Notes: generated from the letters alone by a model not told the origin. A stretch of 64,000 nucleotides of DNA from UBA4575 sp002386945 (GCA_943789445.1 CALSUC010000002.1:478448-542447), one strand, 5' to 3'. Shown: positions 1-8,645, numbered from the stretch's first letter. A program made the numbers and translations.

Positions 1-140
1 CCGCTCGGTATTACTAACGTTACAAACCATTGTACTGTCTTTATATTTTTATTGTGTACACAGTATAACCCAGTTCATCTGTATATCGATTATTCAATGC
101 TACTCTGTACAGTCTTTGTTTGTTTAATTTTCCCGGTTTA

Positions 141-164
141 TAGGTGGAATATGTATTCCACCTA
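141..164. repeat. perfect 10-bp inverted repeat
   Basis: The arms at 141-150 and 155-164 are exact reverse complements separated by a 4-base spacer. No T-run follows on either strand, so an intrinsic terminator is not well supported. It could be an operator or a small RNA hairpin. The remainder of 1-245 shows no convincing gene. Confidence 0.4.
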
Positions 165-245
165 CTCTTAATCCAGCAATCGTTGACGACACTCTGTTTC
201 GTATAGGGATTGAACAGGCTAGACGTTCCTAACTGGTGTAGCTAT

Positions 246-683
246 CTATTTACCTGCGTCGGCAACTAAGCTGACTGCTTCAATCCCTGCAATAGCACAG
301 GCTTCATCATTATCAGACGTGTCACCAGTAATACCTACTGCTGCAATAACTTCACCCGAGGCATCCCGGACTAAAACGCCGCCAGGTACAGGGACTAGTT
401 TTTGGTCGGCTAGACCAACTAAGGAATTCATGAACATTGGGCGTTCTTCACCAATATTGAACAGGGTGCGTGATGCCATACCAAGGGCCAATGAACCCCA
501 AGCCTTACCAAAGGCAATTTGAGGACGGAAGAAAGTCGCGCTATCAGCACGCTGCATGGCTTTTAGGTGGCCGCCGGCGTCTAAGACAACAATAGTCAAA
601 GGCGCTAATCCGAGTTCAGCTCCTTTGGCAAATGCGTTTTCAATAATGGTGTTGGCTTGTTCTAAGCTTAGTTGTGAGCTCAT
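246..683 (-). CDS. GlcG/HbpS-like (DUF336) protein
   Basis: This 145-residue protein fits the GlcG/HbpS (Haem_degrading, formerly DUF336) family in length and pattern. It has an alternating helix/strand layout, a central LAPLTIVVLDAGGHL stretch and a glycine-rich VPVPGGVLVRD segment typical of the fold. Family members bind small ligands or heme, and some sit in glycolate or diol operons, but none of those genes is adjacent here. The start is supported by AAGGA about six bases upstream of the ATG. The protein is probably cytosolic since no signal peptide is visible. The exact role cannot be read from the sequence. Confidence 0.85.
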   Translation of the reverse strand: MSSQLSLEQANTIIENAFAKGAELGLAPLTIVVLDAGGHLKAMQRADSATFFRPQIAFGKAWGSLALGMASRTLFNIGEERPMFMNSLVGLADQKLVPVPGGVLVRDASGEVIAAVGITGDTSDNDEACAIAGIEAVSLVADAGK

Positions 684-789
684 GATAGTCCTTCTAAGGG
701 ATTTGTTTATTTGTATAGGCTGAAAATTATGAGCGCTAGAGTACTGTCGATTGTCTTCAGTTACTAGTTTATTTAGCCAAATAAGTAGC

Positions 790-1169
790 TTAAGCCGGAG
801 ATTTAAGCGTTTTAGATAGTGCTATGAAACGCAAGGTAGTGCCGTTATTGCACCAACGTTCACCGCTAGGGAGTGGGCCATCCATAATCAAATGTCCTGA
901 CGCCATTCATGATTTAGAGGGCTAGAGCGGCGTGGCTCGGTCTTTGCCTGACGGAGTACCTGATAGGCATTGTCTTCCAGTAATTGACGCCATTGTTGAT
1001 CACTATAATGAAGCTGACGGAGATCTAGGCTACGCTAGTAGCGAGGTTGTGCTTTACCCCCTAAGTATTGTGTATAGATAAAGGCACCTAAGCCGATGCT
1101 GGCGAATAAAAAATGCCTTCTGTTTAATGCAAACGAGTTGGTACTGCGGTTTTTTGCGCTAAACTTCAC
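790..1169 (-). pseudogene. msrB: decayed peptide methionine-R-sulfoxide reductase
   Basis: Read on the minus strand from a GTG at 1169, the sequence begins with an export-like segment (NRRHFLFASIGLGAF, resembling a twin-arginine-type leader), then meets an in-frame TAG. It continues as MsrB-like YSDQQWRQLLEDNAYQVLR and SPLNHEWRQ. The MsrB core with the zinc-binding CxxC pairs is then missing. In another frame the C-terminal part reappears as GHLIMDGPLPSGERWCNNG, including the Cys that matches the family's catalytic position. An internal deletion, a frame change and a stop codon all argue for a dead gene. The TAG could in principle be a sequencing error, but the missing core could not. Known function of intact MsrB: reduction of methionine-R-sulfoxide. 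Confidence 0.85.
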
Positions 1170-1250
1170 GATTACACCTCGGGATCATAGCTCTAGCTTA
1201 GAATATAGCTGGGTAGGCTAGTTCCCATTAACTGATTTCCTGAGATAGCT

Positions 1251-1541
1251 GTGACTACTGAACAAATCAAAGAGCAATTTAATCGTTTAAATCGACGCAT
1301 CAGCTTAGGCATTGTAATGCTGACTTTGCTGGTCTCATTATTATTCTGGAAGCTGGGTTACACCTCAGGCGGCGAGCAATCACTGTGGATCGGTATTGCA
1401 TTGATGTCGCTGGCACTGATCTTCGGCAAGATCCCACATATGTGTTTTCTGCTGATGCGAATGCAGGCAGGCGTGCAAGGGCATGATTTACTGCAAATGA
1501 GCTGGGCGGCTTTTAAGGACTGGATGCGGCAGAATAGCTGA
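1251..1541 (+). CDS. small two-helix inner-membrane protein, unknown
   Basis: This 96-residue protein starts at a GTG. Residues 1-16 are charged. Two hydrophobic helices follow, at about 17-35 (SLGIVMLTLLVSLLFW) and 44-62 (SLWIGIALMSLALIFG). The tail is amphipathic and ends DWMRQNS. I do not recognise a family. It stands alone between the msrB remnant and the CbiX-like gene, with more than 100 bases on either side. It is probably a real gene because the membrane pattern is coherent, but its function is unknown. Confidence 0.65.
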   Translation: MTTEQIKEQFNRLNRRISLGIVMLTLLVSLLFWKLGYTSGGEQSLWIGIALMSLALIFGKIPHMCFLLMRMQAGVQGHDLLQMSWAAFKDWMRQNS

Positions 1542-1656
1542 TCTATATAGGGTCATTTAACGGTGCACTGATGTTGTATAACTAGATAGCGTTTAAGCCT
1601 TGTTCAAGCCTTGCTTGGGTGGTTGAATGCCTATCTGATTTTAATAAGGGATAGAA

Positions 1657-2019
1657 ATGAAAGCTTTATTACTCGTGGCACATGGAAGTCGTCGAACAGT
1701 ATCTAATATTGAAATTGCGGTCGTTGCCACTTCACTTAGAAAGCAAGTGGGTGATGATTTTGCACTTACTAGGCATGCCTTTTTGGAGATTGCACAGCCT
1801 TCTATTCCTGATGCCATCGATGAATTAATTGCCGATGGCGCCGATGATATTACCGTGTTGTGTTACTTCCTATCTGCGGGAAGGCATGTGCGTGAAGATG
1901 TCCCAGCCTTTGTTGAGGACAAGCGAAAACAGTATCCAGAGGTTAAGCTTTCCTTAGCCCCTTACCTTGGGCAGGCACCAGACTTGATTGGGGTCTTGCA
2001 TCATCTGGCTAAAATTTAG
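1657..2019 (+). CDS. cbiX: CbiX-type sirohydrochlorin chelatase-like protein
   Basis: This 120-residue protein matches the short single-domain CbiX family, which inserts cobalt, nickel or iron into sirohydrochlorin. The start MKALLLVAHGSR carries the first metal-site His (residue 9). The second expected His is in SAGRHVRED (residue 77). Short CbiX proteins of this length act as homodimers, whereas longer SirB/CbiK forms carry two repeats. No cobalamin or siroheme gene is adjacent, so the metal and pathway stay open. ATAAGGGAT lies just upstream of the ATG as a ribosome-binding site. Confidence 0.85.
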   Translation: MKALLLVAHGSRRTVSNIEIAVVATSLRKQVGDDFALTRHAFLEIAQPSIPDAIDELIADGADDITVLCYFLSAGRHVREDVPAFVEDKRKQYPEVKLSLAPYLGQAPDLIGVLHHLAKI

Positions 2020-2025
2020 ACTGGT

Positions 2026-2727
2026 TTAACTTAAAAGGTCCTCTACCTTTACCGGCTGGTAAGGTGTAGAGCGGATCTTATCGTGTCTATCCATGCGATA
2101 GTCGATGAAGCCTTCACTATCTGAAAAATGTAGGAAAGGATTACCTTCAATCTGATCTTCGATGCTGGAGCAGCTCGTGCAGGAATAATTATGGCCGGGG
2201 TGTAATTGCATCTTTCCAGGTAGCTCGTGCTTCATTTTTTGTAAGGTCTGAAACATATCTTCTGGATTACCGCCGTCTAAATCGCAGCGTCCACAGCCAA
2301 AAACAAAGAGGGTGTCACCAGTAATGATGTCGTCCTGCAACTGATAGCAGGCCGAGCCTGGTGTGTGTCCAGGGGTGTGTAAGATATTAAGTGCTGTGCG
2401 TCCTAACCGGATTTGATCCCCACCAACATGGAGATTAGGGCGTTGTAATTCTGTCTGCCAAAAATCAGCCTCAGCCTTGAGTAGGTGCAGTTCTGGATCA
2501 TACTGCTGCAAGATATCTTCGACCCCATTGATGTGGTCATGATGGCTATGAGTAAGCAAGATGTCGCTAATATTGAGCTCATGCTTGCTGACATAGTCAT
2601 GAATAGGCTGCATATCCCACGCCGGATCGACAATAGCAGTACGTTTGCTGTCACGATCAATGATCAAGTAAACAAAGTTTTGCATGGGCCCAAGTTCCAT
2701 GCTGACGATTTCATAGGGTTTATTCAT
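2026..2727 (-). CDS. metallo-beta-lactamase-fold hydrolase, glyoxalase II-like
   Basis: This 233-residue cytosolic protein has the dinuclear metal signature THSHHDH at residues 59-65. Further ligands are in the HTPGHTPGS segment, the GDTLF Asp and the late HPGHNYS His. The layout matches the glyoxalase II / persulfide dioxygenase-like branch, which hydrolyses thioesters or oxidises glutathione persulfide. A Cys-rich stretch (CTSCSS) follows the last His. The gene is convergent with the CbiX-like gene and divergent from mug. The true substrate cannot be assigned from sequence alone. Confidence 0.85.
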   Translation of the reverse strand: MNKPYEIVSMELGPMQNFVYLIIDRDSKRTAIVDPAWDMQPIHDYVSKHELNISDILLTHSHHDHINGVEDILQQYDPELHLLKAEADFWQTELQRPNLHVGGDQIRLGRTALNILHTPGHTPGSACYQLQDDIITGDTLFVFGCGRCDLDGGNPEDMFQTLQKMKHELPGKMQLHPGHNYSCTSCSSIEDQIEGNPFLHFSDSEGFIDYRMDRHDKIRSTPYQPVKVEDLLS

Positions 2728-2781
2728 AACAGTTTCTCCAACGGCTTGTAATACTAGCGAGGGAATTGCATATTTCCAAGT

Positions 2782-3333
2782 ATGACGACGGATAAAACCA
2801 CAACAACTTTGGATGATTTTATAAGCGAAGATTTATTTTGCTTATCAATCGGTTTAAACCCATCTATTCCTTCGGTAAAGGCAGGCTATTATTTTGCTAA
2901 TCCAAGGAATCGCTTTTGGTCTGCACTGAATGCGGCCAATCTATTTCCAGAAGTGCTTGATCGTTCGATAGAAAGTCAGCGACGTTTGCATACACAGTAC
3001 AGGATCGGCTTCACCGATGTGGTAAAACGTCCTAGTCGTATGGGGCATGAGCTTAATGCAGCTGATTTTCGGCGCGATGCACCGCTACTGAGAGATAAGA
3101 TAGAGCGCTATCAACCCGGTTTACTCTGGTTTCACGGTAAGATCGCAGTGACTAAATTCTTCTACTATGCCTATGGCTTAAAGCAGGGGTGGGACTGGGG
3201 TGTATGTTCTGTCTCTGAGCTGACCATGCCAGTTTTGATTACGCCTAACCCAAGCCCAGCGAATGCAGCGTATAGCGTGCAAAATATCACGCAGCAGTAC
3301 CAAGCCTTAACTCCATATTTGGTAGCTGATTAG
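2782..3333 (+). CDS. mug: G/U mismatch-specific DNA glycosylase
   Basis: This 183-residue protein belongs to the MUG/TDG branch of the uracil-DNA glycosylase superfamily. Motif 1 appears as IGLNPSIPS (the family's GINP-type element). It is followed by the typical YYFANPRNRFW stretch, and motif 2 is TPNPSPANA. The enzyme removes uracil or ethenocytosine opposite guanine. It stands alone, divergent from the metallohydrolase with about 50 bases between starts. The length is slightly above the E. coli enzyme. The residue before motif-1 Asn is Leu rather than the usual Ile, a conservative change. Confidence 0.85.
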   Translation: MTTDKTTTTLDDFISEDLFCLSIGLNPSIPSVKAGYYFANPRNRFWSALNAANLFPEVLDRSIESQRRLHTQYRIGFTDVVKRPSRMGHELNAADFRRDAPLLRDKIERYQPGLLWFHGKIAVTKFFYYAYGLKQGWDWGVCSVSELTMPVLITPNPSPANAAYSVQNITQQYQALTPYLVAD

Positions 3334-3484
3334 CATGAAATATGAAGATATCTGCACAGTGGCTACTGTTATAATGCGACATTGCTTAAGACTTTTTCAT
3401 AGCCAGTTTTCTATCGCATGAGTTTTTATGTAAAGACTTCATGTCAGGATTTAGATGCGCATCAGTGCATAGAGAGAATTTAGA

Positions 3485-3991
3485 ATGATGATGACTTATC
3501 GCCGGTATCACTTATTGCTTGTGTTGTTAGTTTTGGCGGCACTCGCGTTTGCTGTGTTTTATCTTGAGGGTGCGCTCTATCTCGATCCATGTCCTCTATG
3601 TTTGGTCGATAGGGCGTTATTACTGTTGCTCGCAGCAGTGAGTGTGATGGCCTGGTTACAGCATCCGCAAGGAATAGGACGGACCATCTATGCGGTGCTA
3701 TCAGGAATGATTGCCAGCACCGGTGTGGTGGTTGCATTACGACATATTTGGCTGCAGGGTCTACCACCTGATCAGGTGCCAGAATGTGGCCCTGGCCTCT
3801 ATTTCATGTTGGATGTGATGCCCTTAGGAGATGTCTTTGGCCGCGTATTTAATGGTTCAGGTAGCTGTGCTGAAGTCAGCTGGACCTTCTTGGGCTTGTC
3901 TATTCCTGAGCAAACTTTAGGTTTATTTGTACTATTATTGCTGATTAATGTGTTGGCAAGTCGTTTGCCTCGAAACCCCAATAAAGTATAA
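3485..3991 (+). CDS. dsbB: disulfide bond formation protein DsbB
   Basis: This 168-residue inner-membrane protein has four predicted helices. The first periplasmic Cys pair is C36/C39 in the CPLC motif. The second pair is C102 and C129 in the second periplasmic loop. DsbB passes electrons from DsbA to quinone. The start has three consecutive Met codons from 3485, so initiation could be at any of them. It is followed after 79 bases by metX on the same strand, but nothing suggests a functional link. No dsbA is present in the window. Confidence 0.93.
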   Translation: MMMTYRRYHLLLVLLVLAALAFAVFYLEGALYLDPCPLCLVDRALLLLLAAVSVMAWLQHPQGIGRTIYAVLSGMIASTGVVVALRHIWLQGLPPDQVPECGPGLYFMLDVMPLGDVFGRVFNGSGSCAEVSWTFLGLSIPEQTLGLFVLLLLINVLASRLPRNPNKV

Positions 3992-4070
3992 AGCGTAGAT
4001 GCCTGAGACAGGTATCCGCGATATAATTGCCTACTTTTCGCCCAACATACCCCCATAAAGCGTAAATCGT

Positions 4071-5219
4071 ATGACCGAAAACATTGCTGCAAACGCATCA
4101 CATAGAATCCCACCTGCCAGTAAACTGGTCACCTTAGTCGGCGACTATGGTACGGCTGATTTTAAGCTACACCGTGGTGGTGTGTTGCAAGAGGTGGTGG
4201 TTGCCTATGAATCATGGGGCTCGTTGTCAGATAATCACGATAATGTCATTTTAGTTTTTGGTGGTCTTTCACCATCAGCGCATGCAGCATCATCGCCTGA
4301 AGATCCAAGTCGTGGCTGGTGGGAATTTATGATTGGTCCAGGTAAGCCAATCGATACCGATCGTTTTTATGTGGTCTGTGTTAATTCCTTTGGTAGTTGC
4401 TTTGGCTCAACGAATCCCTCTTCAATCAATCCAGAAACGGGGAAAGCCTATGGTTTGGATTTTCCTGATGTCAGTATTGAAGATATTGCTAAATCAGCGC
4501 ATCACGCCTTACAAGACCTAGGCATCGATCATCTACATGCCGTGGTCGGCGGTTCTATGGGCGGCATGTCATCGCTGGCTTATGCATTAATGTATCCCGA
4601 CGAAGTCGATCATCTGATATCTATTTCAGCAGCAGCCCGTGCGTTGCCTTTCACTATTGCCGTGCGTTCATTACAGCGTGAGATTATTCGCTGTGATCCA
4701 GGCTTTAAAAATGGTCAATATGATGCTGATGAAGAGCCGACGCATGGCATGATGCTAGCGCGTAAGTTGGGGCTGATGTCATACCGTGCATCTGAAGAGT
4801 GGCATCAACGCTTTAACCGCGCACGTATTAGCCCTGATCGGAAATCTGATGAGCGCTTTGGTATTGAGTTCGAGGTGGAGTCCTATCTGGATTACAACGC
4901 AAAGAAGTTTGTGCGTACTTTTGATGCCAATAGCTATCTCTATCTATCGCGTGCAATGGATTTGTTTGATGTCGCCGAGCATGGTGGCTCAGTCAATGCT
5001 GGTCTAGCTAAAATTCAGGCCAAGAGCAGCCTTATTATCGGTGTAGAGACTGATATTCTATTTCCAGTTCAGCAGCAAGAGGAATTAGCAGAAGGTATTC
5101 AAAGGGCAGGGCGAAAGGCTGAATATATCCAGTTGAACTCGATCAACGGGCATGACTCTTTCTTGGTTGATGAAGCTCACTTTGGGCCAGTAGTACGAAA
5201 TTTCTTTGATCAAACCTAA
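4071..5219 (+). CDS. metX: homoserine O-acyltransferase MetX
   Basis: This 382-residue alpha/beta-hydrolase-fold acyltransferase activates homoserine for methionine synthesis. The nucleophile elbow GGSMGGM gives Ser162, and Asp328 (VETDILFP) and His361 (NGHDSF) complete the triad. The GGLSPSAHA segment near residue 65 and the length are typical. Members are called acetyltransferases, but many gammaproteobacterial MetX enzymes use succinyl-CoA, and I cannot settle the acyl donor by eye. The gene is monocistronic here and convergent with gltA. Its activated homoserine could accept methanethiol released by the RuBisCO-like pathway proposed for the gene at 59442; that is inference. Confidence 0.93.
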   Translation: MTENIAANASHRIPPASKLVTLVGDYGTADFKLHRGGVLQEVVVAYESWGSLSDNHDNVILVFGGLSPSAHAASSPEDPSRGWWEFMIGPGKPIDTDRFYVVCVNSFGSCFGSTNPSSINPETGKAYGLDFPDVSIEDIAKSAHHALQDLGIDHLHAVVGGSMGGMSSLAYALMYPDEVDHLISISAAARALPFTIAVRSLQREIIRCDPGFKNGQYDADEEPTHGMMLARKLGLMSYRASEEWHQRFNRARISPDRKSDERFGIEFEVESYLDYNAKKFVRTFDANSYLYLSRAMDLFDVAEHGGSVNAGLAKIQAKSSLIIGVETDILFPVQQQEELAEGIQRAGRKAEYIQLNSINGHDSFLVDEAHFGPVVRNFFDQT

Positions 5220-5254
5220 GGTATAGAAAGGCTGATCGATAGGCTAAACATTCA

Positions 5255-5281
5255 GTTTCGAGCACAAGCTGTGCCCGAAAC
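5255..5281 (-). terminator. candidate gltA/metX intergenic terminator hairpin
   Basis: The arms 5255-5266 and 5270-5281 pair over 12 positions on the minus-strand transcript, with one G-U wobble and a 3-base loop. On the plus strand one pair becomes an A-C mismatch. The hairpin therefore better serves gltA, whose stop lies about 40 bases upstream on the minus strand. No strong U-run follows. Confidence 0.45.
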
Positions 5282-5322
5282 CGATGGTGTACTGCTAGGT
5301 CTTTCTTCTATGAGAGGCTATT

Positions 5323-6636
5323 TTATCGCTTATCAGTAGCGATGTAATCACGCTCAGCTGAACCTGTAAATAACTGGCGAGGACGACCGATACGATTAGT
5401 CGGATCACTCATCATTTCCATCCAATGAGACAGCCAACCAACCGTACGTGCTAGAGCAAAGATTACGGTATACATGCTGCTAGGGATGTTCATAGCTTTG
5501 AAGATAATGCCGGAGTAAAAATCTACATTCGGGTATAGCTTACGTTGAATGAAGTAGTCATCTTCCAAGGCGATTTTTTCTAGATCCATTGCAGTTTTGA
5601 GTAACGGCTGATTAGGGTTGTCTTCACCCATCTCGTTGAGAAGGTCATGACAGATCGTCTGAATTAGTTTGGCACGTGGATCGTAGTTCTTGTAGACACG
5701 ATGGCCAAAGCCCATTAGGCGGAAGCGGTCGGTCTTGTCTTTAGCACGAGTAATATAGTGACTTAGCTCTTTGCCTGAAGAAACGATCTCATTCAACATG
5801 CTGATAACAGCCTCATTAGCACCGCCGTGAGCTGGTCCCCAGAGTGAGCCAATACCTGCTGCTATAGCTGCATAAGGACTGGCTTCTGAACTACCGGTTA
5901 AGCGCACAGTAGAGGTTGATGCATTCTGCTCGTGGTCAGCATGTAGGATCAAGATCAGATCCATCGCACGTACCATTGTTTCAGATGGCGTGTAAGAGCC
6001 GTCTTTAGAGCCAAACATCATGCGTAGAAAGTCTTCGGTATAACCACTGTTTGGATCAGAGGGGAGGAATTCCTTTCCTTGCTGATGCTTGTAGGTCCAA
6101 GCGGCCAGGGTAGGCATCTTGGCAATCAATCGATGTGCTGCTAGACGACGGGCTTGATCATCGTGTACATCAACATCATCGTTATGTTTGGCTGCTAATG
6201 CACCGACTGCTGAAATCAGCATAGCCATTGGGTGCGCATCTTGTTGAAATGCTTGAAATAACAATGGCAGCTTGTCATCAACTGCTTTGTGTTCAGCAAT
6301 AGTTGCCTTGTACTCGTCCAATTGAACGGCCGTTGGTAACTCACCATTCATGAGTAGGTAGCAAGTTTCTTCGTAGTTACTTTTTTGGGCTAACTGCTCA
6401 ATAGGGTAGCCACGGTATGAAAGTCTACCTTCGTCACCATCGATGAAAGTAATCTTACTTTCACAGCTAGCGGTTGAAACAAAACCAGGATCAAAAGTGA
6501 AGTAACCAAGTTCGCGGTTTAAAGCGCGAATATCAAGTGTGCTAGCACCATCTGTAGGTACTAATACCGGCATTTCTACCTGCTTCCCGCTGGCATTGTC
6601 GGTAATGGTTACTGTATTTTTAGGGTTGTCAGACAC
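5323..6636 (-). CDS. gltA: citrate synthase (type II)
   Basis: This 437-residue hexameric-type citrate synthase condenses oxaloacetate with acetyl-CoA. Signatures include GPAHGGANEAV with a catalytic His, and GFGHRVYKNYDPR. The start is set at the GTG at 6636 (protein begins VSDNPKNTV) because AGGAGG stands six bases before it. The frame is open for 34 more codons up to 6738, but that part encodes the leader hairpin and would give an atypical extension. The gene lies downstream of mobA-mobB on the same strand but is separated from them by 322 bases, so it probably has its own promoter. Confidence 0.95.
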   Translation of the reverse strand: MSDNPKNTVTITDNASGKQVEMPVLVPTDGASTLDIRALNRELGYFTFDPGFVSTASCESKITFIDGDEGRLSYRGYPIEQLAQKSNYEETCYLLMNGELPTAVQLDEYKATIAEHKAVDDKLPLLFQAFQQDAHPMAMLISAVGALAAKHNDDVDVHDDQARRLAAHRLIAKMPTLAAWTYKHQQGKEFLPSDPNSGYTEDFLRMMFGSKDGSYTPSETMVRAMDLILILHADHEQNASTSTVRLTGSSEASPYAAIAAGIGSLWGPAHGGANEAVISMLNEIVSSGKELSHYITRAKDKTDRFRLMGFGHRVYKNYDPRAKLIQTICHDLLNEMGEDNPNQPLLKTAMDLEKIALEDDYFIQRKLYPNVDFYSGIIFKAMNIPSSMYTVIFALARTVGWLSHWMEMMSDPTNRIGRPRQLFTGSAERDYIATDKR

Positions 6637-6648
6637 GTCTGTCCTCCT
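6637..6648 (-). promoter_or_regulatory. gltA ribosome-binding site deciding a GTG start
   Basis: On the minus strand the sequence reads AGGAGG, a six-base spacer, then GTG at 6636. This ideal Shine-Dalgarno spacing selects the shorter citrate synthase over the upstream in-frame ATG at 6738. Confidence 0.8.
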
Positions 6649-6666
6649 GAATCTTCGTTCAATACG

Positions 6667-6709
6667 CTCCCTGTCCCAGGCTGATGAAGCATCAGCCTGG
6701 GACAGGGAG
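6667..6709 (-). promoter_or_regulatory. perfect 20-bp hairpin in gltA leader
   Basis: The arms 6667-6686 and 6690-6709 are exact reverse complements around a 3-base loop. The element ends about 31 bases before the gltA GTG. There is no U-run on either strand, so it is not a standard intrinsic terminator. In RNA it would form an extremely stable stem just upstream of the ribosome-binding site. It may be an mRNA-stabilising stem, an RNase III site, an attenuation element or a small dispersed repeat. Translated in the gltA frame it encodes part of a spurious N-terminal extension. Confidence 0.75.
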
Positions 6710-6744
6710 TGATCTGAAAGCATAAGCTTGTTAATCAAATATCA

Positions 6745-6760
6745 CTATTGAAATCAATAG
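6745..6760. promoter_or_regulatory. palindrome in gltA upstream region
   Basis: Seven-base arms CTATTGA and TCAATAG flank two bases. The site sits about 110 bases upstream of the gltA start, in a place suited to an operator, but no regulator can be named. The rest of the 322-base gap (6637-6958) holds AT-rich sequence, presumably the promoter, and no gene. Confidence 0.3.
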
Positions 6761-6958
6761 CTTGCGAATTTTTTTCTTGTAGCGGGTGTTGTTTAAAGGC
6801 ATCTGAATAATGCCTTAGCACCTACTTAGGGCCAGGGTTTTATCGGTGAATGTTCTACTCGAACAGACTAAATACCAGTCAGGCCAATCAGGTATTTTAC
6901 CTCACTTCAGCAAATAAATAATAACCAAAATGGGCAGATAGGCAGAAATTATGCTGTT

Positions 6959-7492
6959 TTAAGGTCTAGCCAATATGATTTTGAGAATAAATTGGGCGAT
7001 TTCCTCAGGATTGTTTAGATCTAGCTGAGGAATATCCCGTTCTACCTGCAGTTTTTCATCACTAGCAATCGCGATAACGTGATCATCTTTTTCGCAGAGT
7101 AGAGGCAAGCCTAGAGACGGACGATGTAACTCAATCTTACCAATAGGCTCTTTTTTAAACCCCTCGACCAAGATTAAATCAGCAGCGTCAAAATCCAACT
7201 GTTGGATCAGTTGATCTAAAGAGGCCTCATCTTGTTCACTTGCATGATCATGCATTAGCGCCCAGCGATTAGCCGAAGAGATTAACATTTGCTTGGCACC
7301 GGCTTGGCGCAAACGGTAACTGTCTTTGTTTGGATGGTCGATATCAAAGGCATGATGCGCATGCTTAATCATCGCAATACGGACACCGTTCGCCACTAAT
7401 AGAGGGATCAACTGGGTTAGCAAGGTCGTCTTACCAGTACCGCTAAAGGCACAAAATCCCAGAATAGGCAGTGGACAATCGTGATAACTCAT
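6959..7492 (-). CDS. mobB: molybdopterin-guanine dinucleotide synthesis adapter MobB
   Basis: This 177-residue P-loop protein has Walker A as FSGTGKTTLL near residues 17-26. The KHAHH segment, which follows the P-loop strand in MobB, is present. MobB binds GTP and assists MobA in converting molybdopterin to the guanine dinucleotide form. It lies four bases after the mobA stop on the same strand, so the two form a mobAB operon. Length and domain order are normal. Confidence 0.92.
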   Translation of the reverse strand: MSYHDCPLPILGFCAFSGTGKTTLLTQLIPLLVANGVRIAMIKHAHHAFDIDHPNKDSYRLRQAGAKQMLISSANRWALMHDHASEQDEASLDQLIQQLDFDAADLILVEGFKKEPIGKIELHRPSLGLPLLCEKDDHVIAIASDEKLQVERDIPQLDLNNPEEIAQFILKIILARP

Positions 7493-7496
7493 AGGT

Positions 7497-8093
7497 TTAA
7501 GGCTTTAGTTGTTGGCCGAGGTTGGTTAAATCCTCGCGCGAATTTACATTGGTGAAGATGTCAGATCGATCTGAGAAATCACATTCTGCATAGCCTTCTT
7601 GCTGATACCAAAGGTCAATTTTACGATCACCGCGGGCTAAGAAGTCTAACAGACTTGGTAGTAATGATTGATGCAGTAAGGCATATACCGGCTGTAGACG
7701 CTTGCCATCACTAGCGACGCTAATCTGAGCGCCTTGTGCTACAGCACTTTGATGTAAGCGTTGTACATAGTCATTACAGAGTAGGGGGCCATCACAGGGT
7801 GCTGTCACCATGTAGTCTGTTGAGCATTGCTTCAGGCCGCTAGCAAAACCGGCTAGAGGGCCTTGAAAATCACTTAATTCATCACGGATAACTGGGTGAC
7901 CATAAGCTTGGTATTGGTCAACGCTGCGATTTGCATTGATGGCTACAGATTGAACCTGTGGTGCTAGTGATGCGAGTACGTACTCGATCATTGCTTGGCC
8001 ATTAAGCAAGACTAATCCTTTGTCTTCGCCGCCCATACGCTGAGCACGACCACCCGCAAGAATCAGGCCTGAGATGTTATCATGTGGATACAT
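7497..8093 (-). CDS. mobA: molybdenum cofactor guanylyltransferase MobA
   Basis: This 198-residue nucleotidyltransferase starts with the expected GTP-binding LILAGGRAQRMGGEDKG element at residues 11-27 and has the DGPLL metal-binding motif near residue 100. It transfers GMP to molybdopterin for the bis-MGD cofactor of DMSO-reductase-family enzymes. It is the first gene of the mobAB pair. No molybdoenzyme structural gene is visible in the window. Confidence 0.93.
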   Translation of the reverse strand: MYPHDNISGLILAGGRAQRMGGEDKGLVLLNGQAMIEYVLASLAPQVQSVAINANRSVDQYQAYGHPVIRDELSDFQGPLAGFASGLKQCSTDYMVTAPCDGPLLCNDYVQRLHQSAVAQGAQISVASDGKRLQPVYALLHQSLLPSLLDFLARGDRKIDLWYQQEGYAECDFSDRSDIFTNVNSREDLTNLGQQLKP

Positions 8094-8294
8094 AATGTTA
8101 TTTTAACTGAATTAAGTGACGTGGCTGAAATCGCTGCACTCTACCACTATGAACGGGTAGTCCCAAGTGTATAGCGCTCTGATTTATTGGTGCCTAGTCT
8201 ATCAGCTCTTAACTAAGGGACGATACGAGACTGAGGGGTGCCAATCAGAAGATTTCGCCAGTGTTCTAGCTAGATTTGTATAAGGAGATTTTAG

Positions 8295-8591
8295 ATGAGA
8301 GATAAAGAAATGACGACTACGGAAATTGAAGCCGCTGTTTTTAGGCGTTTAGTGTCCCATTTCCAGACGCATACAGACGTGCAAAATATTGATCTGATGA
8401 ATTTGGCTGATTTCTGTCGCAACTGCCTTTCAAAGTGGTATGTCGCAGCGGCAGAAGATAAGGGGCTTGATATGGACTATGAGGCAGCGCGTGAGTTGGT
8501 TTATGGCATGCCTTATTCCGACTGGAAAGAGAAATACCAAACGCCACCTACAAAAGAACAATTAGACAAATTTAATGCTCGTGGCAAGTAG
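8295..8591 (+). CDS. DUF1244 family protein
   Basis: This 98-residue protein matches the DUF1244 family throughout: a helical N-terminus, the conserved FCRNCLSKW motif near residue 41, and MDYEAARELVYGMPYSDWK towards the C-terminus. AAGGAG stands about nine bases before the ATG at 8295; a second Met lies five codons in. The two Cys suggest metal or redox chemistry, but the family's function is not established. It lies 54 bases upstream of moeB on the same strand, so they may be cotranscribed. Confidence 0.88.
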   Translation: MRDKEMTTTEIEAAVFRRLVSHFQTHTDVQNIDLMNLADFCRNCLSKWYVAAAEDKGLDMDYEAARELVYGMPYSDWKEKYQTPPTKEQLDKFNARGK

Positions 8592-8645
8592 CTGTTGCTT
8601 GCCGTAAGCTATTACTTGGTTTGTTAACTATTAGAAAATACCGCG

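Noticed and set aside
1..245. Partial gene at left edge
   Set aside because: Frames on both strands are interrupted by stops. Only an inverted repeat is seen.
3992..4070. SAM riboswitch before metX
   Set aside because: The 79-base gap is too short and shows no matching helices.
6637..6738. Extended 471-residue citrate synthase start at 6738
   Set aside because: The extension encodes the hairpin, lacks family similarity, and the AGGAGG-GTG at 6636 is a much better start.
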